A stretch of DNA of 64,000 bases from positions 73,978,871 through 74,042,870 of the forward strand of contig CM048842.1 of the NCBI GenBank assembly GCA_026545765.1, written 5' to 3'. The DNA is from Plantago major (taxonomy: Eukaryota > Streptophyta > Magnoliopsida > Lamiales > Plantaginaceae). Made by a program: the position numbers and the translations under genes. The notes beneath the pieces were generated by a model that ran no database searches, was not told where the DNA came from, and saw only the letters and a program-made list of their open reading frames with translations. Positions 32,493 to 42,949 of this stretch are shown here, in pieces (within the stretch, counting starts at the first letter, position 1; each line of letters opens with the position of its first letter).

Positions 32493-34568
32493 TCAGAGCA
32501 CCTTACTCACATAACGACTCTGAGATAGATACAAAGTTCCTTTACTAGGATCTCTAGTAATATCCATGCCTAGAATTTTTCTGGCATTACCTAGATCCTT
32601 CATTTCAAACTCACTTTGCAGTAGTTTCTTGACTTTTATCACCTCAGACATATCATTCCCAGCTAGTAGCAAATCATCAACATATAATAGCAGAAATATA
32701 ACTGAATCTATTGTAGGATAAAACATGTATGCACAGCTATCATAAGAACTTCTCAAGAAACCAACACTTAATACATAACTGCCAAATCTCCTGTACCACT
32801 GCCTTGGGCTTTGTCTCAAGCCATAAAGAGATTTCAGTAGTAAACACACCTGATTTTGGTTTTTATCAGTCTTTACACCATCAGGTATTGACATGTAGAT
32901 CTTATCATCTAAATTTCCATGTAGAAATGCAGTTTTCACATCAAGTTGCTGTAGATATAGATTATTGTGTGCTACAATAGCAAGAAGAAGTCTGATATAG
33001 AAATGCTTGACCACAGGTGAAAAGATTTCATTGAAATCAATACCTTCTCTTTGAGTAAATCCTTTAGCTACTAGTCTAGCTTTGAACCTGATTGACTCAC
33101 CTGCTTCACTAGTCTCCACCTTCTTCTTGTAAATCCATTTGCATCCCACAGTCTTGACACCATTTGTCTTGTCTACAATCTTCCATGTGCCATTCTTGTT
33201 CAGTGACAGTAGTTCTTCATCCATGGCCTTAATCCATTTTCTTCTTTCACTGCAATTCACAGCTTCATGATAGCTTCTTGACTCATAGTTCTCAATATCC
33301 TGTGCTACACTCAGGCAATAAGCTACAAAATTTGACCATCCAAATCTCACTGAGTGTTCACCAGCACCAGCTCTTTTATTCCTGTGTTGAGTCAGCTTCC
33401 AGCTTCTCAACTTGCTTCCACTGGAATCTTGATGTACTTCAGGTATATGATAGTCATCATCATCATCAAAACTTGACTCATGCTCCACCTTCACATGAGT
33501 ACTATATGGAGTAGTATGCTCAGTGTTATGATCATCACTGTTCTGATTTTCTGGTGTTGATCTATCTAGTTGAGCATCAGGACTCATCACTTGTTGTGTT
33601 ATGTGATCTACAATTGGATCATAGCTAGTAATCTCCACCTCAGACTGATCACTGGTACTTGTAATAACATTGTCAGGTGTTCTATGAGTAGCTTGACTGA
33701 GAGGCATCTCACTTTCATTAAAAGTGACATCTCTACTGATAAGACATCTCCTCTCTTCAATGTTCCATAGCTTATATCCCTTAACACATTTGGGATAGCC
33801 CAGAAATACACATTTCACTGCTCTAGACTCAAGCTTGTTCTGCTTGACATGAGCAAAAGCAGCACACCCAAACACCTTGAGATTAGTGTAGCTAGATAAC
33901 ACACCAGACCACATCATTTCTGGAGTTTTAAACTCAATAGCACTAGATGGACACTTGTTAATCAGATAGCATGTTGTGTTAACAGCTTCTCCCCAGAAAC
34001 TCTTAGGCAACCATGAGCTCAACATCATACATCTAACTCTTTCCAGTAGAGTTTTATTCATTCTCTCAACTACTCCATTTTGTTGAGGAGTGCCAACAAC
34101 TGTCTTGTGCCTCTGTATACCTTTTCTTTTACAGAAATTGTTAAATTCTGTATACACAAATTCAAGGCCATTATCTGTCCTGAGATACTTCAACTTCTTG
34201 TTGGTTTGATTCTCAACTTCACTCAACCAGTCCTTGAACTTTGAGAGAGCTTCATCCTTGGATTTAAGTATATAAACCCACAGCTTCCTTGAGTAATCAT
34301 CTATGATGCTTAGAAAGTATCTTCCACCATTTATGGTTTGAGCTCTTGCTAGCCCCCATAAATCTAAATGCACATAGTCTAAAACACCCTTAGTAATGTG
34401 TTTACCAGACTTGAAGCTAGCTCTGTGAGCTTTTCCCATCACACAATGGTCACAGAAATCCAACTTAGTGATTTTATCAGAGCCAAACACCTGTAACTTT
34501 GACAGTTCACTAAATCCTTTTTCACTAACATGTGCCAATCTCCTGTGCCATAACTCAGTGGGATTCAC
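32493..34568 (-). CDS. Element C integrase and reverse transcriptase
   Basis: An open frame of 691 codons in which the first Met is not the natural start. Domains in order: GAG-pre-integrase (LWHRRLAHVSEKG, CDHCVMGKAHRASF), integrase DDE core (Asp in YVHLDLWGLA, Asp in LRTDNGLEF, Glu in NGVVERMNKTLLERV), a low-complexity region near residues 300-390, then RT with CKWIYKKKVE, LQQLDVKTAFLHG, LYGLRQSPRQWY and catalytic YVDDLLLAG. The LDLWG and RTDNGLEF motifs differ from those of A, B and D, so this is another Copia lineage (Tork-like by motif, not certain). The same frame is separated by a TAA from the piece upstream and by a stop from the piece downstream. Confidence 0.92.
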   Translation of the reverse strand: MNPTELWHRRLAHVSEKGFSELSKLQVFGSDKITKLDFCDHCVMGKAHRASFKSGKHITKGVLDYVHLDLWGLARAQTINGGRYFLSIIDDYSRKLWVYILKSKDEALSKFKDWLSEVENQTNKKLKYLRTDNGLEFVYTEFNNFCKRKGIQRHKTVVGTPQQNGVVERMNKTLLERVRCMMLSSWLPKSFWGEAVNTTCYLINKCPSSAIEFKTPEMMWSGVLSSYTNLKVFGCAAFAHVKQNKLESRAVKCVFLGYPKCVKGYKLWNIEERRCLISRDVTFNESEMPLSQATHRTPDNVITSTSDQSEVEITSYDPIVDHITQQVMSPDAQLDRSTPENQNSDDHNTEHTTPYSTHVKVEHESSFDDDDDYHIPEVHQDSSGSKLRSWKLTQHRNKRAGAGEHSVRFGWSNFVAYCLSVAQDIENYESRSYHEAVNCSERRKWIKAMDEELLSLNKNGTWKIVDKTNGVKTVGCKWIYKKKVETSEAGESIRFKARLVAKGFTQREGIDFNEIFSPVVKHFYIRLLLAIVAHNNLYLQQLDVKTAFLHGNLDDKIYMSIPDGVKTDKNQNQVCLLLKSLYGLRQSPRQWYRRFGSYVLSVGFLRSSYDSCAYMFYPTIDSVIFLLLYVDDLLLAGNDMSEVIKVKKLLQSEFEMKDLGNARKILGMDITRDPSKGTLYLSQSRYVSKVL

Positions 34569-34883
34569 TTACTTAGTCACATTCACATGGCCTGAAATAG
34601 TTGATCCTTGCAGATAGTACAAACCATTCTTCTTAACTGCTTGCAGTACCACCTTATCATTGTTTGAGATTTGCAGTACACCATTACAACCACCATACTT
34701 GTAACCTTTACTATCAAGCACACCTAATGATAGTAGGTTTCGCTTCATACCAGGCACATACCTGACATCAGTGAGTTTCCTCACCACACCATCAAACATT
34801 CTAATGTATATAGAGCCTATGCCCCTAATTCTGCATGCATGATCATTTCCCAATAACACATCTTCACCATTAAAGAATTTCAA
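34569..34883 (-). pseudogene. Element C region after the protease active site
   Basis: In frame with integrase, ending at TAA 34571-34569 (VNVTK-stop-VNPTELWH; CAA to TAA would explain it). It encodes the typical stretch DVRYVPGMKRNLLSLGVLDS of Copia polyproteins between protease and integrase. Confidence 0.85.
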
Positions 34884-34899
34884 CTCACGGAACCACTCT

Positions 34900-35754
34900 T
34901 TAATTGGAGATATATATATGAAATGAACAACCAGAATCTAATACCCACTGACTATCACTAGAGGCACAAGAAACAACAAGAGCTTCTGCATTGTTATAGG
35001 AAGTACCTTCAACTATATCAGCTGTGTGTGATCCAGGCTTGTGTGTTGTTTTGTTCTTGAGCAATGGACAGTTCTTCTTTAGGTGACCAGGCTTCTTGCA
35101 GTTGTAACACTTTCTCTTCTCCACAAACTCAGTGTTACTTGATTCTGAATCCTTCTGGTATTTAGGCTTATTATACACCTTGTTCCTGGTGTTTGTATTC
35201 CTTCCCCACTTAGGTTTAACAGACAAACTCTCAGCAATTGCATCATTGTGAACACCAGCACTCTTCTGATCCAGCTTATTTCTCAATGCAATCTCCACAT
35301 CTTTAGCTGTCAAATCATCAGGTTTGGCCATGACGATTGCATCAATCCAATGTTCATAACTTTTAGGTAAAGAGCTAAGGAGAATAACAGCTTTATCATC
35401 TTCTCCTAACACCATATCTCTAGATTCAATATCAGAACACAATTTATTGAAATCATCCAGGTGATCAGTGATGTTCTTATCTGGTTTCATCTTGTAGTTG
35501 AAGAACATTTGTTTGAGTTTGATTTTGCTCGCAACTGTTTTGACATGATACAGTTCTTCGAGCTTATCCCATACTTCCTTAGCAGTTTTCAATTTGATGA
35601 CCTCTCTCAGTGCTTTATCTCCTAGAGACATGATCAGAGTGCTCCTTGCCTTTCCAATTATGCGTTTCTTATCGGTTTCATCGTGATCCATCGCGAAACC
35701 TTCATCTTCGAGAAGAGCTTGCTCCACACCTTGTTGAAACAGTAAGGCCTCCAT
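34900..35754 (-). pseudogene. Element C gag and protease active site
   Basis: UBN2-type gag: ALREVIKLKTAKEVWDKLEE, LKQMFFNYKMKPDKNITDHL and ILLSSLPKSYEHW, then the zinc knuckle CYNCKKPGHLKKNC and the protease motif QWVLDSGCSFHI at the end. A frameshift at an AT dinucleotide run near 34910 separates it from the downstream frame. The start at 35754 (MEALLFQQG) may lack the natural N-terminus, since upstream minus-strand sequence reads NVDFTLW after a stop. Confidence 0.88.
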
Positions 35755-35849
35755 TCGAGCTTACCACAAGGTGAAATCAACATTCTCCGTTAACTTCTCA
35801 GTCTCAAACTTTGCAGTAGACGTCATTGGTGCACCGATCCTCTCTGCTT

Positions 35850-35867
35850 TCCCACAGACGGCGCCAA
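35850..35867 (-). other. Element C primer-binding site
   Basis: The minus strand reads TTGGCGCCGTCTGTGGGA beside the LTR end. It is the TGGCGCC-type site found in many plant retroelements and not the initiator-Met type of A, B, D and E. Confidence 0.75.
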
Positions 35868-35868
35868 T

Positions 35869-36385
35869 TGTAGAATCAATCGATCAACTCAACCGATTGC
35901 ACAACGAATCACAGAGAATAACAATCGAACAATGAACGTAATGTAAATGAGACGAGATTTACGTGGTTCGGATTAATCAATCCTACATCCACGGAGAATA
36001 ACAAGAAAAATTCACTATCGATGACAGATTACAAGAATCGAGAAGCTCACAAGCAATCAAAAATGGCGATTTGCTCTCTTCTCTCTTTTCTCTCTCTCTC
36101 ACTAGTGTTTCTCTCACTATAACTGACAATTGATTTTGATATTATCCAATCTCTTCCTTAACATCCAAGCTACAAGTCTATTTATACGGATTACAAACAA
36201 TGAAAGACGAATTAGAAGCCAACAGGCTGTCATGCTCTGTTTTCCCTGCTCCCAAACTGTTTTTCCCTCCGCGTCATCATTTAATCTCAACCGTAGAATG
36301 ATCAATATCGACGGCTCCTGTGCACTCTGACAATAACGACTTGTTCTTCACGAATTAAGCTAAGAAACAAACTATTAATTCAACA
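35869..36385 (-). repeat. Element C right (5') LTR
   Basis: 517 bp, TGTAGAATC to TTCAACA, followed by the target duplication CTTAC. It contains the uninterrupted sequence into which element B inserted in the other LTR (CTTAACATCCAAGC). Confidence 0.94.
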
Positions 36386-36390
36386 CTTAC

Positions 36391-37393
36391 TTTACCCCAA
36401 GCATGCTTTGAATTATACATTGACCATAGATTATATTTTTTTAATGGATATTTATTTCAACCTAGAAATCTGAAGTGTTTCTAGCTACGTGCAGTGATTG
36501 GCTAAAACAAAACCATAGCCCATTCTTAATTTTCATATAATCGTAATTGACTAATATCACTTGTAAGCGGTAACCACAAGAAGTCCCACCAATCTTGTTG
36601 AACATTTGAGTAGAACACCTCGCCCTGTGTAGCACAACTTATCAACTAGCTTATCAGCTCGATTGAGTTTATTTTCGTAATAAGCATGTTACGTGAACGT
36701 CTAGCTGGTAGTTAATAAATTAAGCTAATCAGATAAACTTGTCCATTAAACTTATTAAAAAATAAGTTAGCTTATTTGTTTTTACATAATACAGTATTTA
36801 GTAAATCAACTATCTTATCAGTTGATTGATTTAACAAACACTTTTATAAAAACCAATTTATTAGCTTACCAATCAGCTACGTACCAGCTACTTTATCATC
36901 AGCTAGCAGCTATCTTATCAACTAGTTTTGCTAATAATATAGTCCTTATGTGAAAGAAAAACCTGGGAGAGAACCAAATAATAAAAATGAAAATAATAGT
37001 CTAGGTAATTCAGTTGGTTAATAATGATAGATTTATATATTTGATTATTTAAGTTTCAACTTAGGAAGCTAATTATCAAATAAGATATGGATTCGCAACA
37101 TGATTAAAATGGAAAAGGAAATGAAACATATATAATTAATTTTTGACTAACTATTAAAATTAAGAAAACTAAATTAAAATAGATATTTTTATATATTTTT
37201 AATTTAATTTTCTTAATTTTAATAGATAGCCAAACAATCATTTAATTTTAATTTTGTACAGAAAACAAAGTGTCCTTTTAATTCTGGATGATAGTATTTT
37301 CCGATTGGTCAGACAATGAGATGGGTTCAAAGATTCCGTTTGATCAGTAGTTTCGCAGAACCCTTACGTAGACTTTTAAACCACACATGCAAC
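36391..37393. other. Intergenic DNA upstream of the WAT1 gene
   Basis: Holds an hAT-like MITE (36620-36945) and AT-rich DNA, including an inverted pair around 37145-37230 (AATTAAGAAAA / TTTTCTTAATT). No gene seen. Confidence 0.55.
36620..36945. mobile_element. hAT-like MITE, copy 2 (inverted)
   Basis: Shares with 10247-10569, in reverse orientation, the modules AGCTTATCAGCT, ACGTGAACG, TTTTATAAAAACCAA and AGCTAGCAGCT. It sits about 450 bp upstream of the TATA box of the WAT1 gene. Boundaries are approximate. Confidence 0.55.
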
Positions 37394-37400
37394 TATATAA
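37394..37400 (+). promoter_or_regulatory. TATA box of the WAT1-related gene
   Basis: TATATAA in the context ACTATATAAACCCC, about 150 bp before the start codon. Transcription would start roughly 25-35 bp downstream, leaving a leader of about 125 bases. Confidence 0.7.
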
Positions 37401-37548
37401 ACCCCAACATATGCACTTCACTTAACACACCAACAAAACAACATACATAGCATTCTTTAATTTGCATAGAGAAAAAAACAAAATCAGAATTTTACTAACT
37501 AGTAAATCTTCTTAATTTTTTAAAAAAAGAAAAACAATATATATATCG

Positions 37549-39325
37549 ATGGAGTTCAAATTTGCTAGAAATTCTAAGATATACCTTGGCGTGATCCTCC
37601 TGCAATTTGGTTTTGCTGGATTCGCCATAGTCGCAAAGTTTGCTCTTAACAGAGGCACCAGTCATTACACATTTGCCGTCTATAGAAATGCCATTGCTGC
37701 CGTTGTTTTCGCCCCTTTTGCCTTAATCTTTGAGAGGTTTGCTAGCTAATCTTGATCAATAATGTACCTCATTGTGCACGCTTTGTTTGCAAGAATTTGA
37801 TGCTAACAATCAGATTTTATTTTATTTTGGTGAGCAGGAAAACTAGGCCAAAGATGACATACAAGATCCTAGTGAACATACTTGTACTGGGATTACTAGA
37901 GTAATTATCTAAAACTATTTGATCTTAGTTTAATTTATTTGCAAGGAACAGGAAAATTCTAATACTATATATGATACAATTAATTTGTCGCAGTCCTGTT
38001 ATGGGTCAGAATCTATTCTATGCTGGAATGAATCTTACAACAGCTACTTTCACCTCGGCCATGTCCAATATTCTTCCGGCTATAGCTTTTATAGTTGCTT
38101 TGATTTTGAGGTAAGCACATACTTTATACATTCTATTTCTTGCTTGTTATTTCGATGACATTGTAACATATAATGCCCATACAATTTACTCTTTATGGAA
38201 TTAACTAACAATACACATTTTCCATACTGTTTTAACAGGGTTGAGAAGGTTAGTCTCAAAAAGTTGTCTAGCCACGCGAAAATTGCAGGAACATTGGTCA
38301 CTGTTGGTGGAGCAATGATCATGACACTTGTCACTGGACCTATGATCGGACTACCTTGGACCAGAGCTCAATCTGGCACTGATTCTTCCAGTAGCCACAC
38401 ACAAGATCCGGTTAAAGGTGCTCTCATGATCGCAGCTGGAAATGTTGGATACGCTTTCTTTTACGTTCTCCAGGTAACGTTTTCTTGAACAATATACTTG
38501 ATATCTTCCATTTTCTGAAACTGCCTTGGCTAACAACACTAGTTATGTTTTGTTGATCAACTTCAGGCAATGACACTGAAGTCATATCCAGCCGGACTTA
38601 CGTTAACTACCTTAATTTGTGGATGCGGCGCCTTGCAAGGGACTGTAGTTACTTTCATTATCGAGAGGGGTAACATCGGAATCTGGTCGATAGGATGGAA
38701 TTCTACACTTTTAGCTTATGCATACGGAGTACGAATTCACATCTTTAATCTACATTACTATGAGTATATGACAGTTACAAAAATGTTTTTTTTCTAATAC
38801 ATACACTGTGCATGATTGTTGCAGGGGATTATAAGTTCAGGAGTCACCTACTATCTATCAGGACTTATAATGGAGAAAAAAGGACCAGTCTTTGTAACTG
38901 CGTTTAATCCTCTAAATATGGTTATCGTTGCAGTGCTGAGCTCTTTCATCTTTGCCGAGCAATTGGATGTTGGACAGTAAGTTATCTGTAAAACTTTTTC
39001 CAATTTGAAATGTTAAATCAGAGGTAAAATGAGGAATTACTAAGAATATATGTTAAATTGTTGCAGGGTTATAGGGGCCGTGGTAATTGTAATCGGACTT
39101 TATCTGGTGATATGGGGTAAAAGTAAGGAGTATAAAGAATCTGGTGATGCTGATACAAAGTTACCAATTCATCATCAACAGAAGGGGACTCCTGTGGATA
39201 AAAATCAAGAATCAAATGATTTGGAGGCTAACAATATTAATACTGCTGTTCAAGTCTCACAGACAATAACAGACAGCAGTCTAGTCAAACAAAATGGCTT
39301 TACGGGTCAAGTTAATGTAGTGTAG
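37549..39325 (+). CDS. WAT1-related EamA-type transporter, seven exons
   Basis: Membrane transporter of the plant WAT1 (MtN21/EamA, drug-metabolite transporter) family. Characterised relatives move auxin or amino acids across vacuolar or plasma membranes; the substrate here is unknown. Exons: 37549-37736, 37838-37900, 37994-38110, 38239-38473, 38567-38728, 38825-38976, 39067-39325, all with GT-AG introns and matching phases, giving 391 residues, the usual family length. Family motifs: YLGVILLQFGFAGFAIVAKF at the start, TFAVYRNAIAA, GQNLFYAGM and TFTSAMSNILPA (first EamA repeat), then LICGCGALQG, SGVTYYLSGLIMEKKGPVFV and TAFNPLNMVIVAVLSS (second repeat), ending YLVIWGKSKE. About ten membrane segments are expected. 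The C-terminal 65 residues are hydrophilic. The reading frame has no breaks. Confidence 0.93.
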
Positions 39326-39914
39326 GACAGTTTTTTGAACAGAAATGTCAAGCAAGATTGACTTTTTGTTTTTTTTTTTTTTCTTCTTTTTTATTTAATG
39401 CGATCTAATTTAAAATAATTTTTTTGCTGCATCTGAAATGTGCAGTGTTGAGGTATTCTCATTTGAAATGCTTATGAGCGTGATGTTAATATTCAATATC
39501 TGTAGTCTTTACTGTTTCTTTTTCTTTAATTTACATTGCAAAACACATTTTTTTAGTTATAAACTTTTATAAACAGGGTGATATTTTTGTGTTGATATGA
39601 TCCCAAATTCCCAGTTGTGATGGAGTATCTGAAAAGAATATCAATCCATGTATTAATGTATAGAAGCAAGTTAAGCAACTGCTACTTGAAATTTTATAAC
39701 ACAAACTAGGGATTGTAGCTGTACCCCCAACCTATCCAATTGTACTTTGTAACTGTTTTCCTTTTCAGTTAGGAGAACAGAGCAAACTACTACCAATGTT
39801 ATCTATTCAAGTATTAAAATTCTAATTTTATTTGCAAAACACAATGTTTGATACCTTCACAAGTTGTTTATGTCTCAAGTACTCCTCAAAAGATTGTACA
39901 TTGTTAGATGGAAT
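39326..39914. other. 3' flank of the WAT1-related gene
   Basis: T-rich and AT-rich sequence that probably includes the 3' untranslated region and polyadenylation site; no single signal stands out. No other gene. Confidence 0.5.
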
Positions 39915-39931
39915 ATTCTTGTAATATGGTT

Positions 39932-40283
39932 TTTTTTTTTTTTTTTTTTTTTTTTTGGAAAAAGCAAATTTATTGATTCCCAAGAAAGGAGCATAAGGAA
40001 TGCTCAAACTTAACAAGTTATATAACACTCAAAACAATACACCTATACTAAATTGAGACAAAATATGGGTTCTCTAAACCAATCACTCAAGTTGTAACAA
40101 CTATTAAGACTCCTGGAATTTCTAAGCCAAGACCAAACATTACATTTTACTATCTCAAGTATATTCTCACTGGACCAAAATCCATTGCTAAAGTAGACAT
40201 TATTCCTTTCCTTCCAAATTTGCCAAACCATGGAGAACCACGAAGGTTTCCGAGAGTCATCAAAATGAGAACTGACAAGAGTC
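39932..40283 (-). mobile_element. 5'-truncated LINE insertion
   Basis: A minus-strand insertion ending in a poly-A tail (26 T on the plus strand, 39931-39956). It is flanked by a perfect 17-bp duplication, ATTCTTGTAATATGGTT, at 39915-39931 and 40284-40300. The coding remnant (40285-40043) reads SMVWQIWKERNNVYFSNGFW, like the tail of plant LINE polyproteins. Only the last 350 bp of the LINE arrived, the usual 5' truncation. Confidence 0.88.
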
Positions 40284-40794
40284 ATTCTTGTAATATGGTT
40301 ATTATTACAAAAGGTTGTTTTCTTTATTTTATGAATTCACATTTAAAAAAAAAGAAAAATTACCAATATAAATCAATATAAAGAAAGTAGTGCAAATTAA
40401 GATCATTCGCTAAAAGTATATCAACTAAAGTCATTCTAACTTACTCCACACTTGACTGGACAATTATGCCCCTATTATTTGAACAAACATAGTCGTCCTT
40501 CCACACTGCCGTAATTGTCCATCACTCTTCCATCAATCAACCGTCTGTACATCACTCTTCCATCACTCACTCTCTCTCGCGAAAAAACCCTGAAAACCCC
40601 CAATTTCTCTGTCAATTTTCTTCAATTTCTACTCGAATCAAGCAATCGATATCAGAAAATGGGGAATCGAGCAAAGCAAAGTCGAAAATGGTGAAAGGTA
40701 TGAAAACCCCCAATTTTTCTTCATTATCTACTCGAATATGAGAATTATGAACTTCGATTCCGACGAATATTGGTTAGTTTCAGTATATAAATGC

Positions 40795-41120
40795 CTAGAA
40801 TGTTGGTTTCATGGGTATATGAGTTGATTCGTTGTTGGGTTTTGAATTCTCCAAACTAGAGAGTTAGTTTCATTACAGTTCTGTACTTGGTATGTTAGTT
40901 TCAGAGAAAACGGTCGATTAGATACGATCTGGATGCTGCTAGAATGTTGCTTTCATGGGTACATGAGTTTATTCACTTGTGTGTTTTGAATTTTACAAAC
41001 TAGAGAGTTAGTTTCATTATAGTTCTGTGCTTGGTATGTTAGTTTCAGAGAAACGATCGATTAGATACGATCTGGATGTTGCTAGAATGTTGGTTTCATG
41101 TGTATATGAGTTTAATCAAT
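40795..41120 (+). repeat. About 143-bp tandem repeat, 2.3 copies
   Basis: Copies start CTAGAATGTTGGTTTCATG near 40795, 40938 and 41081, and share GTACTTGGTATGTTAGTTTC and GATTAGATACGATCTGGATG. Each unit includes TTAGTTTCA, the core of the wider minisatellite. Confidence 0.8.
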
Positions 41121-41139
41121 CTTATGTTGGTTTCATGAG

Positions 41140-42059
41140 TCTGTTTTGTTGGTTTCAAGAGTCTGTTATGTTAGTTTCATGACTCTTTTCTGTTGGTTTC
41201 AAGAGTATTTGAGTTAGTTTCAGGATTCTTTTCTGTTGGTTTCATGACTCTTTTCTGTTGGTTTCAAGAGTATTTGAGTTAGTTTCAGGATTCTTTAACA
41301 ATAAGATGATTCGACTTCTCTGAAACTAAACCAAATATACATTTTTTACAATTTTGACAGAGAAGATTTGTTGAAAGAATTCTGGTCAAAAGATCGACGA
41401 ACCCAATTGGACTTGAGAATGATGCTTCTTTGAAAAATTTAAAACGGAGAAATTTACTGAAAGGGATCACAAAACCAGCCCCCCGCAAGTGGGCGTCGAC
41501 TGCGGAATTCTGTGCCTCATGATACTGGAGAAGAGAATGAAGGGAGATGAACCATGGGATATAAAACCGAGTGATGAATTCATTCATGAAAGATGCTGCC
41601 AAAACAGGGCAAAGATAGTTTCACACTTCCTCAGGTTAGGAGATCGTCACAATGCAAGCCAAGAAACACTCGATGAGGAAGAGGCTCAGGCAATGAAGGA
41701 TAAAAAATTGCTAGATAAGACGAGGAAGCAATGTGAAAAGAATCTAAATCAAGTGTAAACAATGGTTTCAATATGCTTGTATTTTTTGTAACTCTAATTA
41801 GTATGCTAGTGCGTATGACTTTATTAGTTTCATAACTATCACTTAGTTTCACAACGCATGAGTTAGTTTCCGGATACAAAAGTTAGTTTCAGGACACAAA
41901 AAATTTAGTTTCAGGACATATAAATTAGTTTCATAAGTTAGTTTCAGGACACATGTTAGTTTCAAAAAATAAAAAAGATAGTTTCAGGAAATATAGCATT
42001 AGTTTCATAACACAAAAAAGTTAGTTTCAAGACACATAACTTAGTTTCATAACACAAAT
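41140..42059 (+). repeat. TTAGTTTCA minisatellite, left block
   Basis: Degenerate units of about 20-22 bp, GTTAGTTTCAGGACACATAA and GTTAGTTTCATAACACAAAA, dense at 41820-42059 and looser at 41140-41300. It is interrupted by the Ulp1 fragment and ended by element D, and continues at 52618. Confidence 0.85.
41468..41758 (+). pseudogene. Ulp1-like (C48) cysteine protease C-terminal fragment
   Basis: Encodes PPQVGVDCGILCLMILEKRM followed by a charged tail rich in Glu, Lys and Asp, ending at a stop at 41758. The GVDCG context matches the catalytic Cys of Ulp1/SENP-type SUMO proteases, as found in MULE-borne and plant transposon proteins. The His and Asp of the triad would lie upstream and are not present in an open frame, so only the 3' exon remains. 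It points toward the MURA remnant at 53.7-54.4 kb, giving a convergent gene pair. Confidence 0.6.
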
Positions 42060-42894
42060 TGAAAGTGCAGTATGCACTTATATTTTGATAATCTTGTCTT
42101 TCAATAATCAGTTCCAAGTTTGTGTTTGTTGTTGTTTGTGAAGCTGCAGGATTATCAATGTTGTATAACATTGTGACAGGATAGAATTTAATGTTGGCAT
42201 AACATTGAAGATATAGCATTACGCGGACATCAAGACAAAGCACATTGGATGTGATACTTGGTGGAAGTATTGACAAAACGAACAAGAATTGATTTAAGGA
42301 AAAGAGCGACATGGTGAAAGCAAGAAGGAATATATTTTATGAAGAATTGAAATATGGAAATTTCCTTCTATGCGCATTTTGAAGAAAACAAGTAAAGGAA
42401 AATTGCCTTTTGAGATCCTATTGCCTTTCGACTTAGATGGAAGAGGTCGACATCTCAAGTATATATGCAAGGATTCAAAGAAAGCAATGTTTTAGAGTCT
42501 TTCTTGATGATCAATCGAGATTTTATTAAAAGAGTTTAGGCTTCTTGTTTTCTGCTAGCTTTAGAGTTTGTCTAAGAGTATTCATTGTTGGAATAACTCT
42601 TTCAAACATCGACCTAGAATAGCTTTTACTGTTGGTTCTTCTAGGGCTAGTTTTGGTTGTTTAATCAATCGTTTGTGATTGTATTAAACCTAGTTGTTTA
42701 GATCTACTTTTCCTGTCAGTAGATATTTTGCCTAAAGGCGTTGTTAATATATTTTTCTATATATTGGCTTGGTAATAGAAGTTTCATTATTCATCCGGCG
42801 CTATTCATTTCTTAGACATTGTTGAACAACATTGTTGGCAACATTGTCTGTTGATCTAGTTCCAAGTACCAATCCGGGATCTTAAGTTCTAACA
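42060..42894 (+). repeat. Element D 5' LTR
   Basis: 835 bp, ends TTCTAACA before the primer-binding site. It holds AATGTTG...CAACATT-type palindromes at 42156-42173 and 42190-42206 and near the 3' end (42816-42850). Relative to the 3' LTR it lacks several CAG/CTG sites. Confidence 0.93.
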
Positions 42895-42896
42895 AG

Positions 42897-42909
42897 TGGT
42901 ATCAGAGCC
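42897..42909 (+). other. Element D primer-binding site
   Basis: TGGTATCAGAGCC, the standard complement of plant initiator-Met tRNA, two bases after the LTR. Confidence 0.93.
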
Positions 42910-42949
42910 AGCCACCTAACTACTGGTGTCTGGATTTGGTACTACTACA

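Larger units (their letters stand above)
15072..36385 (-). mobile_element. Element C: Ty1/copia retrotransposon, split by nested element B
   Basis: LTRs at 15072-15366 plus 31351-31569 (left, interrupted) and 35869-36385 (right) flank gag, protease, integrase, RT and RNase H on the minus strand. The target duplication CTTAC is intact at 15067-15071 and 36386-36390, which proves both outer ends. Without the 15979-bp insertion and its duplicated ACATC the element is about 5.3 kb, with no ORF after RNase H. The left and right LTRs differ only at scattered bases, so the insertion is fairly young. Coding carries several in-frame stops and one frameshift. Confidence 0.95.

Noticed and set aside
38089..38539. 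Minus-strand frames inside the WAT1 gene
   Set aside because: They are antisense shadows of exon 4 and its neighbouring introns.
41820..42059. CRISPR-like array of short repeats
   Set aside because: Units are degenerate, directly adjacent and without unique spacers of fixed length; the setting is a plant genome. It is a minisatellite.
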